Shown: positions 45,009 to 53,173 of the stretch, piece by piece | Layout: each line of letters begins with the position of its first letter | Numbering within the stretch: position 1 is the first letter of the stretch | Assembly: GCA_020632925.1 (NCBI GenBank) | Contig: JACKER010000014.1 | Location: forward strand, 124,001 to 188,000 | Length of the DNA: 64,000 nt | Direction: 5' to 3' | Source of the DNA: Alphaproteobacteria bacterium | GTDB lineage: Bacteria > Myxococcota_A > UBA796 > GCA-2862545 | Program-made: the position numbers and the translations under genes | Notes under the pieces: generated by a model | Database searches by the model: none | What the model saw: only the letters and a program-made list of their open reading frames with translations | Told to the model about the DNA's origin: nothing

Positions 45009-46243
45009 CGGCCGAGCTTGACGATCTGGGCGTAGAGGTCCTGGAGGCGCTCGGTCTCGCGGCCGAACGTGTCGTTGAGGATCATGCCGCCCTCGCGATC
45101 GACGATGTCCACGACCTCGACCGATCCGTCGTCCTGCTCCTCGAAGGAGTAGGCGGCGACGCTGTCGGCGGGGAGGAGCGCGTCCAGGGTGCCGAGCTGG
45201 AGCTGGTCCTCCAGGCCCTTCGCACGCTCCGGTGGTAGCGCGGCCGCGGCCATGAGGTTGGTCAGGTGGTCGACGAGGTAGGGGCTGTGGGTCGTGATCA
45301 TCACCCGCAGCCCCCAACGAGCCATACAGGCGAGGAGCTCGGCGATGGCCAGCTGGGCGCGCGGGTGGGCGTTCATCTCGGGCTCGTCGATGAGCACGAA
45401 ATCGCCGGGCCGAGCGGCGGTCGTCAGGTAGAGCTGGAGCGACGCCAGCGAGCGCACCAGGGACGCCGACGCAGCGACGGGCAGATCGATCCCTGCGTCG
45501 CCATAGCGGAACCGGTCCTCGCTCGCCGTCATCCGGACGCGGCCTCCGAGGATCCGCGACGAAACGGGCTTCGCGGTGGGGAAGATGGGGGCACGCGCGG
45601 CATTCTCCGCACGCCACCCTTCGAGCCGGCGGCCGTACTCGACCGCGATTCCCGGCGCTCCTTCGTGGAACGAGCCGCCGACCCGGTCCACGGGAAACGG
45701 AACGGTTCCTTCGATGAGCCCATCCACCATCATCATCCGCAGGAACGAGACTGCGGCCGTCACGACGCGTTCCGGGCCAACGTGTGCCGTGAAGCTGAGC
45801 GGGGCGCCGCTGGCGTCACGTGCTTCGAGGGTGACCGATCGCGCGGATGGATCGACCGCCAGTTGGGCACGGGTCGGAAGGAAAAGAGAGTTGCGTTTCG
45901 CTCGCAGCTCGCAGCTGGCTGGCCCCGGATCGGTGCCCAGCAGCCAGCCCAGCTGGACGTTGCGCACGGGCCAAACGACCTCCTCGCCGGACACCAGAGG
46001 TCCAGCGTCGAACTCGATCTTCACGTGCCCGTCGATGGACAACGCCTGTCGGAGGGGTGCCCAGGCGACCTCGTCCAGTGCCGGTCCCTGGTCGTCGCCG
46101 AGACCAGCACCACGGAGCCCTGCGTAGGCCGCGATGCCGAGCCAGGTCTTGTTGGTGTGGTTCGGGCCCACCAGGACCGTGAGCGGACGAAGCTCGACGC
46201 TCGCCTCCCGAATCCGCCCCAGGTTCCGGACCACCAGCTCCAT
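45005..46243 (-). CDS. AAA-15/OLD-type ABC ATPase
   Basis: 412 residues. LTVLVGPNHTNKTWLG (about residues 21-36) replaces the usual GPNGSGKS Walker A: the last three residues NKT keep the Lys-Thr, the glycine before Lys is Asn. A coiled/insertion region follows, then VLIDEPEMNAHPRAQLA (Walker B with a catalytic Glu) and THSPYLVDHL (His-switch), the signatures of the AAA-15/AAA-21 group found in OLD, Gabija-like and PARIS-like systems. No C-terminal TOPRIM domain is present, so a partner would supply catalysis, which fits the adjacent small nuclease candidate. Base composition is visibly less GC-extreme in 45500-46290 than around it. Divergent by 54 bases from ygiQ. Confidence 0.83.
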   Translation of the reverse strand: MELVVRNLGRIREASVELRPLTVLVGPNHTNKTWLGIAAYAGLRGAGLGDDQGPALDEVAWAPLRQALSIDGHVKIEFDAGPLVSGEEVVWPVRNVQLGWLLGTDPGPASCELRAKRNSLFLPTRAQLAVDPSARSVTLEARDASGAPLSFTAHVGPERVVTAAVSFLRMMMVDGLIEGTVPFPVDRVGGSFHEGAPGIAVEYGRRLEGWRAENAARAPIFPTAKPVSSRILGGRVRMTASEDRFRYGDAGIDLPVAASASLVRSLASLQLYLTTAARPGDFVLIDEPEMNAHPRAQLAIAELLACMARWGLRVMITTHSPYLVDHLTNLMAAAALPPERAKGLEDQLQLGTLDALLPADSVAAYSFEEQDDGSVEVVDIVDREGGMILNDTFGRETERLQDLYAQIVKLGR

Positions 46244-46297
46244 CGCGCCCTCGACCCGCGCTGGACGCGCGGTGTTGGACACCATATTGCCCGAGCC

Positions 46298-48238
46298 ATG
46301 GGGATGGGAGACACGCACGGCTCGCGCTTCGCGAAGCCCCGCGACGACCGACGCCGTCCGGCGCCTCCGCCCCGCGTGGCGAAGGGTCCGCCCGGGCCGC
46401 CGCGACGCCTGTTCCTGCCGACCACCCGTGCCGACCTCGAGGAGCGGGGCTGGGACGGCGTCGACGTCGTGATCGTGACCGGCGACGCCTACGTCGACCA
46501 CCCGGCCTTCGGGCCGGTGCTGATCGCGCGCTTCCTGGAGGGGCTGGGGTATCGGGTGGGGCTGATCGCGCAGCCCGACTGGCGCAGCGCCGAGCCTTTT
46601 CGCGAGCTCGGTCGACCGCGGCTGTTCTTCGGGGTCGCGGCGGGCAACCTCGACTCCATGCTCAACCGGCTCACGGCGCAGAAGAAGAACCGCGCCGAGG
46701 ACCCGTACAGCCCGGGCGGTCGCCCGGGGCAGCGTCCGGACCGCGCCACCGTGGTCTACGCGCAGCGGTGCCGCGAGGCCTTCCCCGGCGTGCCCGTGGT
46801 GCTCGGTGGCATCGAGGCGAGCCTGCGGCGCATCGCCCACTACGACTACTGGTCGGACACGGTCCGGCGCTCGGTGCTCGTCGACAGCAAGGCCGACCTG
46901 CTCGTGTTCGGCATGGGGGAGCGCCCGATCCGCGAGGTGGCCGCGCGCCTGGCAGTGGGGGAGCCGGTCGCCACCATCCGCGACGTGCGGGGTACGGCCT
47001 GGGTCGCGAGGAAGGCGGAGACGCCAGCGCTCCTCGAGGACCCCGCGCGGTACACGACCGACCGCAAGGTGGTGGTGCTCCCGTCCTACGAGGAGGTCGC
47101 GGCCGACAAGCACGCCTACGCGCGGATGGCGAAGGCCTTCCAGCTCGAGACCAACCCGGGCAACGGACGGCCGCTGGTCCAGGTCCATGGGGACCGGGCC
47201 GTCTACTACAACCCGCCCGCGCTGCCGCTCGAGGACGACGCCGGGGAGGGGGCCGACGCCGTCGCGATGGACCGGCTGTACGACCTGCCCTTCGTCCGCG
47301 CCGTCCACCCGACCTACTCCGAGCCCGTCCCCGCCTACGAGACCGTCAAGCACTCGATCGTGCTCATGCGCGGCTGCTTCGGCGGCTGCACGTTCTGCTC
47401 GATCACCGAGCACGAGGGACGCGTCATCCAGAGCCGCTCGACGGGCAGCGTCCTACGCGAGCTACGCGCGATCCGGCGGATGCCCGACTTCCGCGGGACG
47501 ATCACCGATCTCGGCGGTCCCACCGCCAACATGTACAAGATGCGGTGCCGCTCGAAGGACATCGAGACCCGATGCCGCAAGCTCTCCTGCGTCCACCCGG
47601 GGGGCTGCGAGAACCTCGTCACGGATCACGGCCCGGTCCGCGAGGTGATGGGGGCCGTCCGCGAGGCCGAGGGCGTGAAGCACGCGTTCATCGCGAGCGG
47701 CGTGCGGTACGACCTCGCCGAGCTCGATCGGGGCTATGTCGAGGACCTGGCCAAGCACCACGTCGGTGGACACCTGTCGGTCGCCCCCGAGCACTGCTCG
47801 GACCGCGTGCTGGACAAGATGAAGAAGCCGGGCATCGCCGCCTTCGAGCGGTTCAAGGACATGTTCGCCGAGGCGAGCGCCGGCGCGGGCAAGGAGCAGT
47901 ACGACATCCCGTACTTCATCAGCGGCCACCCGGGTTGCGGGCTCGGCGACATGATCGAGCTGGCGCTGTGGCTCAAGGCTCGGGGTTATCGGCCGCGCCA
48001 GGTCCAGGACTTCATCCCGACGCCGATGTCGATCGCGTCCGCGATGTACCACACCGGCATCGACCCGCTGACCGGCGAGACGGTGGAGGTCGCTCGCGGG
48101 CTGCGGGAGAAGAAGCTGCAGAAGGCGCTCCTGCTCTACTGGAACCGCGAGCAGTGGCCCCTGGCCCGTGAAGCCCTGCGCGAGGCCGGTCGGGAGGACC
48201 TCATCGGCGCCGGCGCGGACTGCCTGGTTCCCGGCTGA
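46298..48238 (+). CDS. YgiQ-type radical SAM protein (UPF0313)
   Basis: 646 residues; ATG 46298 chosen, with in-frame ATG 46304 as alternative. The radical SAM cluster motif CFGGCTFC (C-x3-C-x2-C) is near residue 360. The long N-terminal region (about 40-330; VIVTGDAYVDHPAFG, LFFGVAAGNLDSMLNRLT) and the C-terminal FISGHPGCGLGDMIELALWLK and VQDFIPTPMSIASAMY segments are typical of YgiQ, whose substrate remains unknown in the family. A run of basic residues at the very N-terminus is unusual. Its TGA stop abuts the convergent AfsR-like stop, together TGATCA. Confidence 0.88.
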   Translation: MGMGDTHGSRFAKPRDDRRRPAPPPRVAKGPPGPPRRLFLPTTRADLEERGWDGVDVVIVTGDAYVDHPAFGPVLIARFLEGLGYRVGLIAQPDWRSAEPFRELGRPRLFFGVAAGNLDSMLNRLTAQKKNRAEDPYSPGGRPGQRPDRATVVYAQRCREAFPGVPVVLGGIEASLRRIAHYDYWSDTVRRSVLVDSKADLLVFGMGERPIREVAARLAVGEPVATIRDVRGTAWVARKAETPALLEDPARYTTDRKVVVLPSYEEVAADKHAYARMAKAFQLETNPGNGRPLVQVHGDRAVYYNPPALPLEDDAGEGADAVAMDRLYDLPFVRAVHPTYSEPVPAYETVKHSIVLMRGCFGGCTFCSITEHEGRVIQSRSTGSVLRELRAIRRMPDFRGTITDLGGPTANMYKMRCRSKDIETRCRKLSCVHPGGCENLVTDHGPVREVMGAVREAEGVKHAFIASGVRYDLAELDRGYVEDLAKHHVGGHLSVAPEHCSDRVLDKMKKPGIAAFERFKDMFAEASAGAGKEQYDIPYFISGHPGCGLGDMIELALWLKARGYRPRQVQDFIPTPMSIASAMYHTGIDPLTGETVEVARGLREKKLQKALLLYWNREQWPLAREALREAGREDLIGAGADCLVPG

Positions 48239-50737
48239 TCAGCCTCGGGCCAGGGTGCGCCAGGCCATCCTCGAGATCGACGAGGGGAGGTCCGGGTCCG
48301 GAGGGGCTCGGCGTCCCTCCACGCAGGCGGTGAACAGCTCGTGGAGCGGTCGTGCGACCGCCTTGGCGCCGTGGGCGCTCGGCTCCCACCACGCGAGGTG
48401 TCGTCGGGCCTCGTCGCGCCGCCCCAACCTTCCCAACAGCCCCGCGGTCACCCCGTTCCGGAGCCGCTGGCCGAAGGTCGCTCCCGCCGGAGCGGGAGGG
48501 GTGCGGAGGGCGAGCTCCGCCGCCTCGTCCGTCCGACCCGCGGTCGCCGAGCCCAGGATCCGGTAGGTGGTGACGAGCGCGTCGTTGAGCGCGTGACCGG
48601 CCGCCCGCCAGGCGCGCTCGGACTCCGTCAGCAGCCGGGTGGCGTCGGCGTCGTTGCCCCGCTCGGCCTCGACCCAGCCCAGCGCGGTGTCGTAGGCCAG
48701 GTAGGGGAGACCTGCGAGCCTGGCACGCTCCCGACCGTGACGGAGGACCGCGGCCGCCCGGTCGAGCTCGCCGAGCTCCTGCAGCACCGTTCCCCGCCGC
48801 AGGTCCGCGTGCGGTGGGTCGGCCCAGGGTCCGTTCAGCTCTCGCAAGGCCTGACCGCGATCGATGGCAGAGCGCGCGGCGACGGCGTCTCCGTCGTCGA
48901 GGCAGGACAGCGACAGCTCCTCCCAGGCCAGCGCCTCGCCCATGGTGTCCTCGAGCCACGCCCAGTGCTCGATGGCGAGCGTGCAGGCCTCGCGTGCCCG
49001 GTCCGGCAGGTCGACGATGCGCAGGAAGGTGCCGAGCGTGCACGCTGCGCGCGCCGTCCACCACGGATCGGTGCCCTCGGCCACCGCTGCCGTCATCTCC
49101 TCCAGGTGCTGGTCCAGGCCGCGCGCCGCCCCGGAGATGGTGTCGAGCATCGGGAGCAGGGTGCGTGCGAAGGGGCGGCAGGGCTCGTTCGGGGCCATGG
49201 TCGCGAGCGCGCGCCGGATGTCGCCGCGCCCGCGGTCCCGCTTGCCGAGGTTGAAGAGCAGCGTGCCCCGCGACACGCGGAGCGTCGGGTCGTCGGGCAC
49301 GTGCTCCAGGAGCTCGTCGAGCATGGCGAGCAACACCAGCGGCGGGTCGCATCGCTCGGCCATCCGGGCGAGCACCCACCCGGCTCGCGCCACCGTCTCG
49401 CGCTCGCCGTTCGCCATCGCGTCCCGGAGCAACAGCCGGAGGTCTCCCGCCTCGGTGTGGACCCGCTCCATGGCGTCGACGGACGGTGCTCTCGCGTACA
49501 GCGCCTCGACCTCGGCCTCGATCCATCGCCGCCAGCCCGAGCGGGCGGTCGGCCGGATCGGCGTCGTGCCGGCCCTGGCCGCCGCCAACCGGAGCAGCGG
49601 GTAGACTTCGAACCGCAGGTCCCTGCGCTCGAGCACGCCGCGTCGCACCAGGTCGACCAGGTGATCGAGCAAGGTGGGGAGGTCCTCCTCGCCGAGCACG
49701 CTGGCAGCGGCCTCCAGCGTGAACGGGCCGTGGAACGCGAGCAGGCACTCGATGACGGTGCGCTCCTCCGCGTCCAGCACGCTCCACGCCCAGGTCAGCG
49801 TGCGGTCCGCCAGCTCGTCGGCGACCCCTCCCTCCGCGCGTCCTTCCGGGAGGTGGCGGATGAGCTCGCCCGGCTCGACCACGGTGGACCGGCGCCCGAA
49901 GTACTCGAGCGCGCCCGGGTTGCCACCCAGCACGTCGGCGAGCTCGACCAGGCGCGGATGGTCGCCGGCCCCGTGGCGGCTGCGGACCAGGCGGAGGAGG
50001 GCGGTCGCGTCGTCACGCTGCAGACCGTGGAGCACCAGGGCGGGCGGACGTGGGGCGTTCCTCGATACCACCAGCACCCTCGCACCTGCGTCCACCAGCG
50101 TGGCTGCGAGCTCCTCCACCCCCGTCGCACCGTCGGCAGCATCCAGCACGACCAGCCGACCTCCGAGCTGTCGTGCCAGGTGGGCGGGAGAGGCGGGGGC
50201 GTTGCCTGCGCCCACGGCGCGCATCAGGGAGATCGCCGCGTCCTCGCCAGCGGCCAGCGTGGCCCGCAGGGCCGGTCGACGACGCGCGAGCGCCGCCGCG
50301 AGGGCGGTCTTCCCCACCCCCGGAGGGCCGGACAGCCAGCTGGCGGGATGGGCATCCACCAGGCGTTCCAGCGAGGCGAGCTCCACCTCTCGTCCGACCA
50401 GTGACTCGTCCGTGTCGGGGGGAGGCGCGTGGACCAACCGGTACCCGATGCCGTAGACCGTGTGGAGGAACTCGGGGGTGGAAGGTTCGACCTCGATCTT
50501 GGCTCGAATTCGGGAGATCGCGGCGTCGACGGCCCGCGAGAGGGACACCTTGGCGTAACCGAGGGCCTTCACCTGGAGCTCGTCGCGCGGGACCGTCTCG
50601 CCTCCCTGCGCCACGAGCACCGACAACAGCGCCACTTCGTTGCTCGAGAGCGTGAACGGTCCACGAGGACCCACGCCGCGGCCGGCGTCGAGATCCACCG
50701 TCGTCACCCCGAAGCGAAGCGGTCCCTGCACGGACAA
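48239..50737 (-). CDS. AfsR-like regulator: OmpR-type winged helix, NTPase and TPR-like array
   Basis: 832 residues from TTG 50737, which has GGGAGG seven bases upstream and starts exactly before the winged helix; the frame extends to ATG 50818, so a longer form is possible. Residues 1-110 are an OmpR/PhoB-type DNA-binding domain (LSSNEVALLSVLVAQGG...TVYGIGYRLV). Residues about 115-330 are a STAND-like NTPase with Walker A GPPGVGKTALAAALA and a VVLDAADG Walker B-like strand; the rest is an all-helical TPR-like superstructure. Such proteins are ATP-dependent transcription switches. It is transcribed divergently from the FIST/kinase operon, with a perfect inverted repeat between them, and is the obvious candidate regulator. 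Confidence 0.85.
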   Translation of the reverse strand: MSVQGPLRFGVTTVDLDAGRGVGPRGPFTLSSNEVALLSVLVAQGGETVPRDELQVKALGYAKVSLSRAVDAAISRIRAKIEVEPSTPEFLHTVYGIGYRLVHAPPPDTDESLVGREVELASLERLVDAHPASWLSGPPGVGKTALAAALARRRPALRATLAAGEDAAISLMRAVGAGNAPASPAHLARQLGGRLVVLDAADGATGVEELAATLVDAGARVLVVSRNAPRPPALVLHGLQRDDATALLRLVRSRHGAGDHPRLVELADVLGGNPGALEYFGRRSTVVEPGELIRHLPEGRAEGGVADELADRTLTWAWSVLDAEERTVIECLLAFHGPFTLEAAASVLGEEDLPTLLDHLVDLVRRGVLERRDLRFEVYPLLRLAAARAGTTPIRPTARSGWRRWIEAEVEALYARAPSVDAMERVHTEAGDLRLLLRDAMANGERETVARAGWVLARMAERCDPPLVLLAMLDELLEHVPDDPTLRVSRGTLLFNLGKRDRGRGDIRRALATMAPNEPCRPFARTLLPMLDTISGAARGLDQHLEEMTAAVAEGTDPWWTARAACTLGTFLRIVDLPDRAREACTLAIEHWAWLEDTMGEALAWEELSLSCLDDGDAVAARSAIDRGQALRELNGPWADPPHADLRRGTVLQELGELDRAAAVLRHGRERARLAGLPYLAYDTALGWVEAERGNDADATRLLTESERAWRAAGHALNDALVTTYRILGSATAGRTDEAAELALRTPPAPAGATFGQRLRNGVTAGLLGRLGRRDEARRHLAWWEPSAHGAKAVARPLHELFTACVEGRRAPPDPDLPSSISRMAWRTLARG

Positions 50738-50800
50738 TACCCTGCCTCCCGAGCCCGTTTGTCGCGAAGTCGTTCCACATGGTACCGCATCTGAGACATC

Positions 50801-50817
50801 TGCACGGTCGCCGTGCA
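50801..50817. promoter_or_regulatory. Inverted repeat TGCACGG-N3-CCGTGCA, probable operator
   Basis: A perfect 7-bp inverted repeat with a 3-base centre (TCG), in the divergent gap between the AfsR-like gene and the HATPase gene. The left arm recurs near the regulator start as CTGCACGG (50726-50733). Its position, symmetrical to both promoters, suits a binding site for the AfsR-like regulator. Not tested by comparison with related genomes. Confidence 0.5.
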
Positions 50818-50846
50818 CGAACCCCGGGCTACCCGGACGGCTCCGC

Positions 50847-50852
50847 TATGAT
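50847..50852 (+). promoter_or_regulatory. Putative -10 hexamer of the FIST/kinase operon
   Basis: TATGAT, close to the TATAAT consensus, lies 68 bases before ATG 50921 and 30 bases after the inverted repeat at 50801-50817. No clear -35 at the right spacing. Start of the operon mRNA is thus plausible here. Confidence 0.4.
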
Positions 50853-50920
50853 CGGCGTCGGCGGGAACGGCCCACGGCCGATCAGAGCGTGCTCGTGGCT
50901 TCGACCCGGGGTGGGTGGAG

Positions 50921-51910
50921 ATGTCGACGTGCGTCGTGGTCATCGAACGGAACCGGGTGGCCGGTCAGCGGATCGGGAGGGCCCTCTCCGCGGCCTGTGG
51001 TGCGGTGCCGGCCGTGGTCGCCGACACGCTCGCGGAGGTCGTCGAGGATCTGCCCGGTACGCCGGTCCTGCTCGGGTGCGACGTGGCGGATCTGCCTGCT
51101 GCCAAGGCGGCGATGGACCGTTGGCCCGGGATGCAGGTCGTGCTCTGGACGACCGCCGACGTGGCCGGCGTGGTGGAGCAGATCCGGGACGATCGCCGGC
51201 TCAGGTGTGTGGCTGCGTGGCCGAGCTTCCTCTCCATGCCTCGACCATGGGAGCTGCTGTTCGTCGCCCGCCGGCTCACCGACCCGATGGTGTCGGTGCC
51301 CAAGCTCGCGGACCTGCTGGCCTTCGGGGCGCACATCTCGCGGTGGCGGCCGAGGACCGCCGACGATCGGGATCGGGCCACCGAAGAGGTCTCCGCCCTG
51401 CTGGTGCGGTCGGGCGTCGCCGCCCGGGCGGCCGATCGAGCGGGCGAGGTCGTCCACGAGCTGCTGATGAACGCGATGTACGACGCGCCGGTCGATGGCT
51501 GGGGCCAGGCCCGGTACGCCGCCGATCGCCGCCAGGACGTGATCCTCGACGAGGCGGAGATCCCGACGCTCCGGCTCGGCTTCGACGGCGTGACCGTGGC
51601 GCTCGAGGTGCACGACCCGTTCGGCCGACTCCGCGACGAGCACGTCCTGGACGGCATCGTGCGATACGCCAACAACCAGACCCCGGTGGGCGGCGCCCCG
51701 ACGCTCGACACGAGCCACGGCGGAGCCGGCCTCGGCATGGGCCAGATCCATGCGGCGTCGATGGTGTTCGTGAGCGAGGTCCGGCCGCTCGAGAGCACGC
51801 GGATGCTCTGGTTCTTCGACGCCGACGTGAACGTCCGCGACACCCGCGGGATGCCTTCTTCCCTCCACCTCTTCCGCACCGATCCTCCCGATCGGGGGAG
51901 CAGGCCGTGA
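50921..51910 (+). CDS. Pseudo-receiver plus HATPase protein (RsbW-like partner-switching kinase candidate)
   Basis: 329 residues; ATG 50921 is used, in-frame GTG 50915 is the alternative. Residues 1-120 have a receiver-like alternation of strands and helices (CVVVIERNRVAGQRIG...PVLLGCD) but lack a phospho-acceptor Asp in the usual place. Residues about 150-310 form a Bergerat ATPase: EVVHELLMNAMYDAP is the N-box and HGGAGLGMGQIH the G2 lid; there is no dimerisation His, as in anti-sigma kinases of the RsbW/SpoIIAB kind. Its stop overlaps the phosphatase GTG start (GTGA). Inferred role: phosphorylation of the STAS domains in the downstream proteins. Confidence 0.8.
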   Translation: MSTCVVVIERNRVAGQRIGRALSAACGAVPAVVADTLAEVVEDLPGTPVLLGCDVADLPAAKAAMDRWPGMQVVLWTTADVAGVVEQIRDDRRLRCVAAWPSFLSMPRPWELLFVARRLTDPMVSVPKLADLLAFGAHISRWRPRTADDRDRATEEVSALLVRSGVAARAADRAGEVVHELLMNAMYDAPVDGWGQARYAADRRQDVILDEAEIPTLRLGFDGVTVALEVHDPFGRLRDEHVLDGIVRYANNQTPVGGAPTLDTSHGGAGLGMGQIHAASMVFVSEVRPLESTRMLWFFDADVNVRDTRGMPSSLHLFRTDPPDRGSRP

Positions 51911-53157
51911 ACGATCTCGACCCCGTCCTGTCGCGGCAGCTGCGCAAGCTGTCGCTCGACGCCTTGGACCATCCACCCGATCTGGCGGCGTTCCAGGCGC
52001 TGATCCGTCGCATCAACGACAGCTACAAGCGCTACGGCGAGGACCGTGACCTGCTGTCGCGCAGCCTCGAGCTGTCGACACAGGAGATGACGACGCTGCA
52101 CTCCCAGCTCCAGGAGCAGCGGGACAAGATGGAGCAGGTCGTGATCGCGGTCGGCGACGCCCTGTCCGTGTTCTACGACATCGCTCGCGAGAAGACCGAC
52201 AGCGGCACGGGCTCCTCCGACGTGACCGGGATGCTGACCCTGGCCAAGCGGCGGTTCGCCTCGCGGATGTCCGAGCTGTTCGGTGCCGAGCAGGCCGCGT
52301 CCTCCTGGGAGGAGGCCACGCTCGCGACCCACTCGCACGCGAGCATCGAGGGCATCCGACGGAGCTTCCTCGGCCTGGCGGACCAGCTCGCGTCGCTGCT
52401 TCAGCAGACCGTCCAGGTCGCGGCGATCCGCAAGGAGCTCGAGGTCGCGGGCGCGGTCCAGCAGATGCTGCTGCCGTTCGAGGACACCCTCTCGCGGCCG
52501 CACCTGTTGCTCGCAGCCTCCTTCGTCCCGGCGGCCGAGTGCGGCGGCGACTGGTGGACCGCCCACGATCTCCCGGATGGGCGGACGCTCGTGCTCATCG
52601 GCGACGTGACCGGTCACGGCGCGAGCTCGGCCATCGTCACCGGGGTCGCGAAGGGCGCCTGCGACGTGGCTCGCCGGCTGCTGGGGCCGTCGCTCGAGCC
52701 CGACCAGCTCCTGACCTCGATCAACGCCGCCATCTACGAGGCGGGCAAGCAGCGGTACATGATGTCGGCCCTCGCCGCGGTGGTGGACGCCGACGGCCGC
52801 GGCATGACGGTGGCGAACGCGGGACACGCGTTCCCGTACCTGGTCCGGCGACGCGAGCTGCAGCAGCTCGTGGTCCGCGGCAGCCCACTCGGAGCGGTCG
52901 CCGACGCCGAGTTCCATTCGACCCGTGTCGCGCTGGAGCGGGACGACACGCTGGTGTTCTTCACCGACGGCGTGACCGAATGCGAGGCGCCCGACGGCAG
53001 CCAGTTCTCGGACCGCCGCCTGCGCCAGCTCTGCGGCGATCTGTCCCACCTGGCGCCGCCCGACATCCGCACCGAGATCCTTCGGTCGCTCCAGCGGTTC
53101 CGCGGCAGCCAGCCCGCTCTCGACGACGTCACCTTCGTGATCGGTCGCGTCGCCTGA
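51907..53157 (+). CDS. SpoIIE/RsbU-type PP2C phosphatase
   Basis: 416 residues from GTG 51907, overlapping the HATPase stop. Residues 20-100 hold a coiled coil (RDLLSRSLELSTQEMTTLHSQLQEQ), and 130-185 a helical linker. Residues about 195-416 form a SpoIIE-like PP2C domain: CGGDWW, IGDVTGHGASS, FFTDGVTE and LDDVTFV supply the metal-binding Asp residues of an active enzyme. Dephosphorylates STAS anti-anti-sigma-type partners in partner-switching systems (family knowledge). Together with the preceding HATPase protein and the STAS domains downstream it completes the set. It is 16 bases upstream of the FIST gene. Confidence 0.88.
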   Translation: MNDLDPVLSRQLRKLSLDALDHPPDLAAFQALIRRINDSYKRYGEDRDLLSRSLELSTQEMTTLHSQLQEQRDKMEQVVIAVGDALSVFYDIAREKTDSGTGSSDVTGMLTLAKRRFASRMSELFGAEQAASSWEEATLATHSHASIEGIRRSFLGLADQLASLLQQTVQVAAIRKELEVAGAVQQMLLPFEDTLSRPHLLLAASFVPAAECGGDWWTAHDLPDGRTLVLIGDVTGHGASSAIVTGVAKGACDVARRLLGPSLEPDQLLTSINAAIYEAGKQRYMMSALAAVVDADGRGMTVANAGHAFPYLVRRRELQQLVVRGSPLGAVADAEFHSTRVALERDDTLVFFTDGVTECEAPDGSQFSDRRLRQLCGDLSHLAPPDIRTEILRSLQRFRGSQPALDDVTFVIGRVA

Positions 53158-53173
53158 CGCACCGGAGGCCCCC

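Noticed and set aside
43417..46243. Considered naming the ATPase-nuclease pair as PARIS or Septu
   Set aside because: The second gene lacks DUF4435/TOPRIM or HNH motifs, so it does not match the known partners. Left as an unnamed candidate.
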